Shown here piece after piece: positions 15,418 through 25,746 of a stretch of 64,000 bases of DNA. This stretch comes from Streptomyces griseoluteus (GTDB lineage: Bacteria > Actinomycetota > Actinomycetes > Streptomycetales > Streptomycetaceae). Where the stretch lies: contig NZ_SRRU01000002.1 in NCBI RefSeq assembly GCF_004784465.1, positions 372,001 to 436,000 of the forward strand, given 5' to 3'. Each line of letters opens with the position of its first letter. Position 1 is the stretch's first letter. A program made the translations under genes and the position numbers. The notes below the pieces were generated by a model. The model ran no database searches, was not told where the DNA came from, and worked only from the letters and a program-made list of their open reading frames with translations.

Positions 15418-16317
15418 GTCGTCCCTGAGGCGCTTCAGCCGGGCCACGTCCGCCGCGTGGCCCTCCTTGCCGCCGGGGGTCTCGATGATCAGGGGGACGC
15501 CCGCCGTGGCCGGGTGAGCCATCAGGGCGCGGAACGGCTCCTCGCCGATGTGTCCGGAGCCAATGTTCTCGTGGCGGTCCTTGTGTGCGCCGGCCACATC
15601 CTTGGAGTCGTTGGCGTGAATCAGCTTCAGCCGTCCCTCGCCCACGGTCTCCACCAGCAGATCGAGGGTCTGCCGCATCCCGTCCGGGCCGGTCAGGTCG
15701 TGCCCGGCGGCGTAGATGTGGCAGGTGTCGAGGCAGACGCCGAGCTTGGGGTGGGCGTCCAGCGCCTCGAAGTATGGGCCGAAGTCCCAGGTCCGCGAGC
15801 ACAGCGAGGAACCCTGCCCGGCCGTCGACTCCAGCAGCAGGAACGGGTCGTCGTCGTGGGTCAGCTCGTCCAGCAGCGGCAGCAGATGTTCGCGCACCTG
15901 CTTCAGGGCCACCTCACGCAGGCGCCCGCCGGTCGCGCTGCCGGTGTGCACCACCACACCGAGCGCCCCGATGTCCCGCCCGCGCCGCAGGGAGTGCCGC
16001 AGCGACTCCACCGACCGCTCCACCGTCGCCTCGGTGTGCGAGCCGAAGTTGATCAGATAGGGCGCGTGCACGTACGCCGGTATCGACTCCGCCGCGCAGG
16101 CCGCCCGGAAGGCCTCGTCCTGGGCCGGGTTACCGGCCGGGGTGGCCCAGCCGCGCGGGTTGGCCACGAAGACCTGCACGGTCTCCGCCTTCAGCTCGCG
16201 GGCGTACGGAAGTCCCGTCGAGTGCAGCCCGCCGGCCACCGGCACATGGGCGCCGACGGGGTTGCGGAGGGCACCGGGGACGGTGAGGGGAACTGCGGGG
16301 GACGGCTGGAGTGTCAC
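15415..16317 (-). CDS. nfo: Deoxyribonuclease IV (endonuclease IV)
   Basis: A 300-residue AP endonuclease of base excision repair that cuts 5' of abasic sites using a zinc cluster. The TIM-barrel metal-ligand motifs appear in order: GAHVPVAGGL, YVHAPYLINFGS, VVHTGS, LLLESTAGQG, LDTCHIYAAGHD, LIHANDSKD followed by HKDRHENIGSG, and IIETPGGKEG. All ligand positions look intact. Proposed start GTG 16317 lacks a clear ribosome site, so the N-terminus is uncertain by up to about 15 residues. The TAG stop lies inside the terminal repeat of element A, so the last codons may have been shaped by its insertion. It is downstream of the PASTA kinase by 57 bp, same strand. Confidence 0.93.
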   Translation of the reverse strand: MTLQPSPAVPLTVPGALRNPVGAHVPVAGGLHSTGLPYARELKAETVQVFVANPRGWATPAGNPAQDEAFRAACAAESIPAYVHAPYLINFGSHTEATVERSVESLRHSLRRGRDIGALGVVVHTGSATGGRLREVALKQVREHLLPLLDELTHDDDPFLLLESTAGQGSSLCSRTWDFGPYFEALDAHPKLGVCLDTCHIYAAGHDLTGPDGMRQTLDLLVETVGEGRLKLIHANDSKDVAGAHKDRHENIGSGHIGEEPFRALMAHPATAGVPLIIETPGGKEGHAADVARLKRLRDD

Positions 16318-16374
16318 CCGTTCAGGGTGTCACGCCGTCCCGTGCGCCCGGACCGGCGGCCGCGGTGAGACCGG

Positions 16375-18312
16375 TCACCGGATGGTGATCGTGACCTCCG
16401 AGCCCTTGGGCGCCTTGTCGCCGCCCGCCACCGACTGCTTCTTCACGGTGTCGCCGAACAGCCCCAGCAGCCCGCGGTCCTCGCGCACCTGGAACCCGGC
16501 CGCCTCCAGCTTCTGGTGGGCGTCGTCCACGTTCGAACCGACCACGTCCGGCACCTTCACCATCTCGGGGCCCTTGGACAGCGTCAGCGTCACCGTGTCG
16601 CCCTCGGCACCCTGCGCGCCGGGTTGCGGCGACTGGGAGACGACCTGGCCCTTGTCGTAGTCGGAGTTGACGCGCTCCGTGGCGATCTTCACCTTGAGCC
16701 CGGCGTCGGTCAGGTCCTGGCGCGCGGTTTCCGCGTCCTCGCCGCTGACGTCCGGGATGTCGACGGGGACGCCCTTGCTGACGACCAGCGCGATCGCCGA
16801 ACCGGCGTGCCGCTCGGTGCCCGCCTCCGGCGTCGTGCGGATCACCGAGCCCCGCTCGGCCTCGTCGCTGAACTCGCGGGTGACCATGCCCGGCTCCAGA
16901 CCGGCCGCCTTCAGCCGCTCCCTCGCCCGCTCCAGCGGTTGCCCCGCCACCCGGGGCACCGGGACGGTACGCGGGCCCAGCGAGATCGTGAGACCCACCG
17001 AGGCGTGGCCCCGTACGCGGGACCCGGCCGTGGGGTCGGTGCTGATGACCGTGCCCCGGTCCACCGTGTCGCTGTAGGCGCGCTTCACACCGCCCACCTC
17101 GAGCCCGGCCGCCTTCAGCCGCTGCTCGGCCTGGTCCTGGGTGCGCGACAGCACCGGCGGCACCTTGGTGAACTGGCCCGAGTTGATGTACCAGACCCCG
17201 CCGCCGACGCCGAGGACCACCAGCACGGCCGCCAGCAGCGTCAGCAGCCCGCGCCGGGGCCGCCGGGACCGTCCGGCGCCGCGCCGGGCGGGCGGGGGCT
17301 CGATGTCGGTCGTGTGCAGCACGCTCGTGACGTCGCGGCCGTCCTCGCCGTCCCCGTCGACCGGGAGCGGCCGGACCGTCATGGCGCGCGGCAGCACGCT
17401 CGTCCGGTCGCCCGCGTTGTCATGGGCGCCGGAGAGGGCCTGCGGGGGCAGCGCGTCGAGCTGCTCCTCGTTGAGTGTGCCGCGCACCCGCAGCACCTCG
17501 CCGAGCAGCGCGGCCGCGTCCGCCGGGCGCAGGGCCGGGGTGCGGGCGGTGGCGGCGGCCACCAGACCGTCCAGCTCGGGGGCCAGGCCCGGCGCCAGCG
17601 CCGAGGGCGGGGGCACGTCGTCGTTCAGGTGCTTGTAGATGACCTGGGCGGGGGAGTCCCCGGAGTGCGGCTTGGCGCCGGTCAGCATCTCGTAGAGCAC
17701 GACACCGCAGGCGTACACGTCCACGCGCGGGTCGGCGGTGCCCTGCTCGATCTGCTCCGGAGCCAGGTAGGAGACGGTGCCGAGGACCGAGCCGGTGGTG
17801 CTGGTGACCGTGTCGACCGCGCGCACCAGACCGAAGTCGGCGACCTTGACCCGGCCGTCGTCCCCGATCAGCACGTTCTCCGGCTTCATGTCCCGGTGCA
17901 CGAACCCGGCCCGGTGCGCGGCGCCCAGCGCGGCGAGCACCGGCTCCACGATGTCCAGGGCCGCCCTCGGCCGCAGCGCGCCCCGCTCGCGCAGCACGTC
18001 ACGCAGGGTGCACCCGGCGACGTACTCCATCGCGAGGTAGACGTAACCCCTGTCGGTGCCCTGGTCGAAGACCTGCACCACATTGGGGTGGGACAGCCGG
18101 GCCACCGACTTGGCCTCGCGGATGAACCGGTCCACGAAGGCGCCGTCGGCGGCCAGCGCCGGATGCATCACCTTGAGCGCCAGGACCCGGTCCAGCCGGA
18201 TGTCCAGGGCCCGGTACACGGTGGCCATCCCGCCGACGGCGATCCGCGCCTCGACGCGATAGCGGCCGTCGAGCACCTGGCCGAGGAGGGGGTCCGAGAG
18301 GGTCGTATCCAC
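16375..18312 (-). CDS. PknB-type Ser/Thr protein kinase with four PASTA domains
   Basis: The 645-residue membrane kinase has an N-terminal catalytic domain. ATP-site Lys47 is in LALKVMHP, catalytic Asp141 in HRDMKPEN and metal-binding Asp159 in VADFGL, with a Ser/Thr-rich activation loop (TVTSTTGS). A linker to residue 350 leads to one transmembrane helix at about 355-375. Four extracellular PASTA repeats fill 382-645. PASTA domains bind muropeptides or lipid II and couple wall status to phosphorylation. GTG 18312 is chosen because the frame upstream overlaps thiG and TAGACT sits 7 nt before it. It is 10 bp past the thiG stop, so readthrough from the thiamine operon is also possible. Confidence 0.94.
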   Translation of the reverse strand: MDTTLSDPLLGQVLDGRYRVEARIAVGGMATVYRALDIRLDRVLALKVMHPALAADGAFVDRFIREAKSVARLSHPNVVQVFDQGTDRGYVYLAMEYVAGCTLRDVLRERGALRPRAALDIVEPVLAALGAAHRAGFVHRDMKPENVLIGDDGRVKVADFGLVRAVDTVTSTTGSVLGTVSYLAPEQIEQGTADPRVDVYACGVVLYEMLTGAKPHSGDSPAQVIYKHLNDDVPPPSALAPGLAPELDGLVAAATARTPALRPADAAALLGEVLRVRGTLNEEQLDALPPQALSGAHDNAGDRTSVLPRAMTVRPLPVDGDGEDGRDVTSVLHTTDIEPPPARRGAGRSRRPRRGLLTLLAAVLVVLGVGGGVWYINSGQFTKVPPVLSRTQDQAEQRLKAAGLEVGGVKRAYSDTVDRGTVISTDPTAGSRVRGHASVGLTISLGPRTVPVPRVAGQPLERARERLKAAGLEPGMVTREFSDEAERGSVIRTTPEAGTERHAGSAIALVVSKGVPVDIPDVSGEDAETARQDLTDAGLKVKIATERVNSDYDKGQVVSQSPQPGAQGAEGDTVTLTLSKGPEMVKVPDVVGSNVDDAHQKLEAAGFQVREDRGLLGLFGDTVKKQSVAGGDKAPKGSEVTITIR

Positions 18313-18322
18313 GCGGGCGAGT

Positions 18323-18325
<3 letters not shown>
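18313..18325 (-). promoter_or_regulatory. Possible -10 box for the leaderless PASTA kinase
   Basis: On the minus strand TAGACT (18320-18325) is followed by 7 nt and GTG 18312. The TAG of this box is also the stop codon of thiG. No ribosome site precedes the kinase and no good -35 is visible. Confidence 0.4.
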
Positions 18326-20579
<2,254 letters not shown>

Positions 20580-20600
20580 GGGCGTCCCGCCCCTCCCTTC

Positions 20601-20690
20601 GCCGGCATGACCCGGATCAGGTTCGTACGGTCGGAGGCCGCCAGCCTCCCTCTCAGCCCGGTGCGTCCGGGCTCCCGCGAGTGCAGTTAC
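20601..20690 (-). promoter_or_regulatory. TPP riboswitch (thi box)
   Basis: On the minus strand the leader of thiO carries the conserved TPP aptamer pieces. CTGAGAGGGAGGC follows the P3-like stem CCCGG/CCGGG, and the strongly conserved 3' segment ACCTGATCCGGGTCATGCC ends just before the ribosome site. Binding of thiamine pyrophosphate would hide GGGAGGGG and lower translation of thiO-thiS-thiG. No terminator with a T-run lies between aptamer and ATG, so translational control is the likelier mode. Confidence 0.95.
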
Positions 20691-20741
20691 GGTGGTCAGC
20701 CTAGCCGCCCGCCCAGTTCACCCGTAAGGGAGCCCTCGCCC

Positions 20742-21092
20742 ATGCCCCGCTCGCTCGACGGACTCACCCTCGCCCCCGTGACGGACCAGGCACCGGGCCA
20801 GGTGGGCACCGGAACCCGGTTCGCGTACCACGAGAGCGAGGGGCGGATATGGGCCGAGTACGCGGGCGGGGACATCGTGCGCGGCCACCTCGTCGGCACC
20901 CGCGCCGGGGACCGCTTGGACTTCCGCTACGTCCAGCTCCGGCACGACGGCACCACCGCCTCCGGGCACTGCGTCTCCACCGTGGTCGAGCTGCCCGACG
21001 GCCGCGTCCGGCTGGAGGAGGAGTGGGAGTGGGAATCCGGGCCGGGCGCGGGCACCAGCGTGGTGGAAGAGGTCGGTGCCGCCGCGCACTGA
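20742..21092 (+). CDS. Uncharacterised 116-residue protein
   Basis: I do not recognise a characterised family. The protein is short, without Cys-rich, membrane or signal features. It consists of alternating hydrophobic strands with glycine turns (GTRFAYHESEGRIWAEYAGG, IVRGHLVGTRAGDRLDFRYV, VVELPDGRVRLEEEWEWE), suggesting a small beta-barrel or sandwich. Codon bias is normal for the region and AAGGGAG precedes ATG 20742, so it is probably real. It is divergent from the thi operon, with the riboswitch leader between them, and is followed by inverted-repeat element B. Confidence 0.65.
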   Translation: MPRSLDGLTLAPVTDQAPGQVGTGTRFAYHESEGRIWAEYAGGDIVRGHLVGTRAGDRLDFRYVQLRHDGTTASGHCVSTVVELPDGRVRLEEEWEWESGPGAGTSVVEEVGAAAH

Positions 21093-21111
21093 CTGACGGT
21101 GGGTCAGGTGT

Positions 21112-21339
21112 CTTAGGGGGTGTCGTCTGGATCAGTTCGACGACGTGGGGTCTGGCACGCACATCTGCCGCGTTGTCGTCACTCCCCGACTCCCCCACGC
21201 TCGGCTGCGCTCGCGCGGGGGCACCCCCATCGCGTCGACTCCCTCCTCCGCCTCGCAGCTGCACGCACCAGACCCCGCTCGGGTCGGCCAGGAGGCGCCG
21301 CATCCATCCGCCGACCTCATCCAGACGACACCCCCTAAG
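21112..21339. repeat. MITE-like inverted-repeat element, copy B
   Basis: A 228-bp intergenic element with 21-bp perfect terminal inverted repeats (CTTAGGGGGTGTCGTCTGGAT at 21112-21132 and its complement at 21319-21339). Inner inverted segments GGGGTCTGG/CCAGACCCC match those of copy A at 15253-15417, and the two copies align in opposite orientation. It is longer than copy A because it carries the central hairpin at 21183-21231. No open frame for a transposase is present. The right end, CCCCCTAAGG, supplies the only purine stretch before the GTG start of the reductase at 21348. Confidence 0.85.
21192..21221. repeat. GC hairpin nested inside element B
   Basis: CCCCCACGC pairs with GCGCGGGGG around a 12-nt loop TCGGCTGCGCTC, within a block (21183-21231) that copy A lacks. 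I recall the motif CCCCCACGCTCGGCT...GCGCGGGGG as frequent between Streptomyces genes, so it may be a second repeat family inserted in the first. Confidence 0.6.
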
Positions 21340-21347
21340 GTGGCGAT

Positions 21348-22580
21348 GTGAGCGAGCAGAGATCTTCGGCGGGCCAGGCACAGGAACGGCGCGTGGTCGT
21401 CGTCGGGGCGGGGATGGCCGGGGTGCAGACCGCCGTCGCCCTGCGCGAACAGGGTTTCACCGGGCCCGTCACCCTGATCGGCGCCGAACCGCACCAGCCG
21501 TACGACCGGCCCCCGCTGTCCAAGGCCATCCTGCTGGGCACCGCCGACGGCTCCGCCTTCGACGTGGACTTCGCCTCGCTCGGCATCGACCTCCGGCTCG
21601 GCTGCGAGGCGCTCGGCGTCCGCCCCGCCGACCGCGAGGTGGACACCACCGCCGGGCCCGTCCCGTACGACGTGCTGGTCCTCGCCACCGGCGCCGAACC
21701 CGTCCGGCTGCCCGGCACGGACCAGACGCCCGGCGTGCACCTGCTGCGCACCCTGGACGACGCCGAGCGGCTGCGCCCGGTGCTGGCCGCGCAGCACGAC
21801 GTGGTGGTCGTCGGCGCGGGCTGGATCGGCGCCGAGTTCGCCACCGCCGCCCGGGAGGCGGGCTGCGCGGTGACCGTCGTCGAGGCCGCCGACCGCCCGC
21901 TGGCAGGCGCCCTGCCCGCCGAGGTCGCCGCCCCGATGACCGCCTGGTACGCCGACGCCGGCGTCACCCTGCGCACCGGCGCCCGGGTGGCGGCCGTCGA
22001 GCCCGGGGCGGTCGTGCTGGACGACGGCGCCCGGCTGCCCTCCGGCGCCGTCGTGGTCGGCATCGGCGCCCACCCCGCCACCGGCTGGCTGGCCGGCTCC
22101 GGCATCGCCCTCGGCCCGCACGGCGAGGTGCTGGCCGACGACCGGCTGCACACCTCCGCCGAGGACGTGTACGCGGTCGGCGACTGCACCTCCTTCCCCT
22201 CGGCCCGCTACGCCGAGCGGCTCCTCGTCCACCACTGGGACAACGCCCTCCAGGGCCCCCGTACGGTCGCCGCCGACATCCTGGGCGAGGAGGCGGCGCC
22301 CTACGACCCGGTGCCGTACTTCTGGTCCGAGCAGTTCGGGCGGTTCGTGCAGTACGCGGGCCACCACGCGGCCGCCGACCGCACGGTGTGGCGCGGCGAC
22401 CCGGCCGACCCCGCCTGGACCGTGTGCTGGCTGCGCGAGGGGCGTCTGGTGGCCCTGCTGGCGGTGGGCCGCCCGCGCGACCTGGCCCAGGGCAGACGGC
22501 TGATCGAGGCGGGCCGGCTGATGGACGCCGAGGCTCTGCGGGACCCCGCCCTCCCGCTGAAGCAGGCCGTCGCCGGGTAG
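21348..22580 (+). CDS. Ferredoxin reductase-like FAD/NAD(P) oxidoreductase
   Basis: The 410-residue flavoprotein resembles the reductase components of Rieske dioxygenase and P450 systems. It has an FAD-binding VVVVGAGMAGVQTAV near residue 15 and a catalytic-site PYDRPPLSK. An NAD-binding VVVVGAGWIGAEFA follows near residue 150, then the second FAD site DVYAVGDCTSF, and a reductase C-terminal domain. It would pass electrons from NAD(P)H to a ferredoxin, but no partner ferredoxin or oxygenase lies beside it. GTG 21348 follows AAGGTGG, which is partly the end of element B. An ATG at 21346 is out of frame. Confidence 0.9.
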   Translation: MSEQRSSAGQAQERRVVVVGAGMAGVQTAVALREQGFTGPVTLIGAEPHQPYDRPPLSKAILLGTADGSAFDVDFASLGIDLRLGCEALGVRPADREVDTTAGPVPYDVLVLATGAEPVRLPGTDQTPGVHLLRTLDDAERLRPVLAAQHDVVVVGAGWIGAEFATAAREAGCAVTVVEAADRPLAGALPAEVAAPMTAWYADAGVTLRTGARVAAVEPGAVVLDDGARLPSGAVVVGIGAHPATGWLAGSGIALGPHGEVLADDRLHTSAEDVYAVGDCTSFPSARYAERLLVHHWDNALQGPRTVAADILGEEAAPYDPVPYFWSEQFGRFVQYAGHHAAADRTVWRGDPADPAWTVCWLREGRLVALLAVGRPRDLAQGRRLIEAGRLMDAEALRDPALPLKQAVAG

Positions 22581-22645
22581 GCCGGGTGCCCCGTGCGGAG
22601 TGGCCCGACTACCGGCTGTCGGTGGGGGATGGCAGGCTAGATGTC

Positions 22646-23011
22646 GTGACCGAGATTGACACCAAGACCGACGCTCTTGTCCCCGCCTGGCTCACCCTCC
22701 CCGACATCGCCGAAATGCTCGACGTCGAGGTGACGCGTGTACGGCAGTTGGTCAAGGAGGGCCAGCTCATCGCCGTACGCCGCGGTGAGAACCGCGCGCT
22801 GCACGTCCCCGCCGCCTTCATCGACGAGGACAAGGTCGTCAAGGGCCTCACCGGCACCCTGACGCTCCTGCGGGACAACGGTTTCACGGTGGAAGAGATG
22901 ATCGAATGGCTCTTCACCCCGGACCCCTCCCTGCCCGGCACCCCCGCGCAGGCCCTCAGTGAGAACCGCGGCACGGAGGTGAAGCGCCGGGCCCAGGCGC
23001 TGGCCGTCTGA
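22646..23011 (+). CDS. Rv2175c-like DNA-binding protein
   Basis: A 121-residue protein with an N-terminal winged helix-turn-helix ([20 protein letters not shown], then [10 protein letters not shown]). A C-terminal alpha-helical domain follows, matching the actinobacterial Rv2175c family. In Mycobacterium tuberculosis Rv2175c is a DNA-binding substrate of the kinase PknL. A PASTA kinase lies 4.5 kb away here, but any link is inference. The start is GTG 22646; a very long open frame upstream overlaps the reductase and is not coding. A strong hairpin at 23026-23050 ends the unit before thiE. Confidence 0.86.
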   Translation: MTEIDTKTDALVPAWLTLPDIAEMLDVEVTRVRQLVKEGQLIAVRRGENRALHVPAAFIDEDKVVKGLTGTLTLLRDNGFTVEEMIEWLFTPDPSLPGTPAQALSENRGTEVKRRAQALAV

Positions 23012-23025
23012 CCCGCCGCGCCCCA

Positions 23026-23050
23026 GGGCGGCGCCCCGTCGGCGCCGCCC
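23026..23050. terminator. GC hairpin after the Rv2175c-like gene
   Basis: GGGCGGCGCC pairs perfectly with GGCGCCGCCC (10 bp) around CCGTC, 15 bp past the stop. Entirely G/C and without T-run. It also lies 45 bp before thiE and could shape the thiE leader. Confidence 0.6.
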
Positions 23051-23094
23051 GCACGCAGCACGACCCGCACACCGAACACCGGGGGACCCACCGC

Positions 23095-23742
23095 ATGTCC
23101 GACACCGCCCGCGCCCGCCTCGCCGACGCCCGGCTCTACCTCTGCACGGACGCCCGCAGGGAGCAGGGCGACCTCGCCGAGTTCCTGGACGCGGTCCTGG
23201 CCGGCGGTGTCGACATCGTCCAGCTGCGGGACAAGGGCATGGAGGCCGCCGAGGAGCTGGCCCACCTGGAGGTGTTCGCCGACGCCTGCGCCCGGCACGG
23301 CAAGCTGCTCGCGGTCAACGACCGGGCCGACGTGGCCCACGCCGCCGGAGCCGACGTGCTCCACCTCGGTCAGGGCGACCTCCCGGTGCCCGCCGCCCGC
23401 GCGATCCTCGGCGACCGGGTCCTGGTCGGCCGCTCCACCCACTCGGAGGCGGAGGCCGCCGCGGCCGCCGTCCAGGACGGCGTGGACTACTTCTGCACCG
23501 GCCCCTGCTGGCCCACCCCCACCAAGCCGGGCCGCCACGCACCCGGCCTCGACCTGGTCCGGTACACCGCGGGCCTGAAGACCGAGCGCCCCTGGTTCGC
23601 CATCGGCGGCATCGACCGCACCAACCTGGACGAGGTGCTCGACGCGGGCGCCCGCCGGGTGGTCGTGGTCCGCGCGCTCACAAAGGCGGACGATCCGGGC
23701 GCGGCGGCGGCCGAGTTCGCCAAGCGGCTGCGGGAAATCTGA
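23095..23742 (+). CDS. thiE: Thiamine-phosphate synthase
   Basis: The 215-residue TIM-barrel enzyme joins the thiazole and pyrimidine phosphates to give thiamine phosphate. The N-terminal strand LYLCTD, the pyrimidine-site VQLRDKG, the metal and pyrophosphate site [28 protein letters not shown], and the phosphate loop AIGGID are all present. GTGPxFxTxTK-like residues appear as [17 protein letters not shown] stands upstream of ATG 23095. It is apart from thiO-thiS-thiG by 2.5 kb and on the opposite strand. No TPP aptamer motif is visible before it. Confidence 0.94.
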   Translation: MSDTARARLADARLYLCTDARREQGDLAEFLDAVLAGGVDIVQLRDKGMEAAEELAHLEVFADACARHGKLLAVNDRADVAHAAGADVLHLGQGDLPVPAARAILGDRVLVGRSTHSEAEAAAAAVQDGVDYFCTGPCWPTPTKPGRHAPGLDLVRYTAGLKTERPWFAIGGIDRTNLDEVLDAGARRVVVVRALTKADDPGAAAAEFAKRLREI

Positions 23743-23803
23743 GCGGAGCCGTCCCAAGGGATGGACAAAGGCCCGGCAATTCGGCCAAATCACCGGTGCC
23801 CGG

Positions 23804-24762
<959 letters not shown>

Positions 24763-24818
24763 ACCGGCCGCATCGCAATGGGACACACTGCGTAACGGTC
24801 ACTGGGAGAGGGGCGTAC

Positions 24819-25739
24819 ATGGGCTGGACGGTCCTCTACATCGCGTTCGGCGTCGTCGCGCTGTGGTTGCTCGGCGAAGTGCTGCTGCAGTACAAGGCGC
24901 GGCTTCGCTGGCGACTGCTCGCCTTCACCGGGTTCCTCGGTGTGGTGGTCGGCGTACTGATGCCGTCGGTCGTCGTGATCGGGCTGGGCGCCATCGCCTT
25001 CGCCGTCGGACAGACCTACGTCACGCTGTCGTTCCGCAAGGGCTTCGCGGCCGGCTGGGCCGTCAAGCGCCCCGACGACGAGGAGGCGGGCCCGGTCACC
25101 CGGCGCCGCCGCAACCGCGCCGAGCACCAGGACCCGGTCCTCGGCGACCCCGGCCCGGACGAGTCCGCCGACTTCGGCCACGACCACCCCGGCCCGGAGA
25201 CCGCGGCCTACGCCACCGACGGTTACGACCACGACGACGCCTACGACCGCGACGACGTGTTCACCCCGGCCCGCCCGGACCCCACCGCCGCCGAGACCAC
25301 CTCGGTCTACGAGCCCCAGCCCATGCCCGACGACACCGGCAGCTACGGCGTCTACGGCGACGGCACCCCGGCCCAGCCCCAGCAGACCGACCAGGCGTAC
25401 GCCTACGACTACTCGGGCTACGGCCAGCAGGGGTACGCCCAGGGCGGCTACGACACCGGCGCCCAGCAGACGTACCCCGGCTACACCGACCCGTACGGCC
25501 AGGGCTACGAGGGCGGCTACGACAACTCCGGGTACGCGCAGCAGGGTTACGCCCAGCAGAGCTACGGCCAGGACGCCTACGGCGGCCAGGGCGAGACCCC
25601 GGCGGGCGGGGTGTGGGTGCCGCAGCAGCGGACCGACGAGACCTACAACGGCGAACTCCCGCCGGAGCAGCAGCAGTACCCCTACCAGGGTCAGACCCAG
25701 CAGCAGAACACCGGCTACGACGAGCAGTACCGCTACTGA
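24819..25739 (+). CDS. Membrane protein with Tyr/Gln/Gly-rich low-complexity tail
   Basis: Not a characterised family to me. The 306-residue product begins with two or three transmembrane segments (residues 3-22, 33-48 and 50-65: LYIAFGVVALWLLGEVLL, WRLLAFTGFLGVVVGV, VVIGLGAIAFAVGQ). Then comes a basic RRRRNRAEH patch. About 200 residues of acidic and then Tyr/Gln/Gly-rich sequence follow, with repeated units such as YGQQGYAQGGYD and GYAQQGYAQQSYG. The tail is prion-like in composition and would be cytoplasmic if three segments cross the membrane. GGGAGAGGGG precedes ATG 24819. The open frame upstream overlaps metF. Confidence 0.78.
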   Translation: MGWTVLYIAFGVVALWLLGEVLLQYKARLRWRLLAFTGFLGVVVGVLMPSVVVIGLGAIAFAVGQTYVTLSFRKGFAAGWAVKRPDDEEAGPVTRRRRNRAEHQDPVLGDPGPDESADFGHDHPGPETAAYATDGYDHDDAYDRDDVFTPARPDPTAAETTSVYEPQPMPDDTGSYGVYGDGTPAQPQQTDQAYAYDYSGYGQQGYAQGGYDTGAQQTYPGYTDPYGQGYEGGYDNSGYAQQGYAQQSYGQDAYGGQGETPAGGVWVPQQRTDETYNGELPPEQQQYPYQGQTQQQNTGYDEQYRY

Positions 25740-25746
25740 CAGCGGT

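Noticed and set aside
20849..22645. N-terminal extension of the Rv2175c-like gene to 20849
   Set aside because: It crosses element B and the ferredoxin reductase in another frame; the family is about 120-145 residues long.
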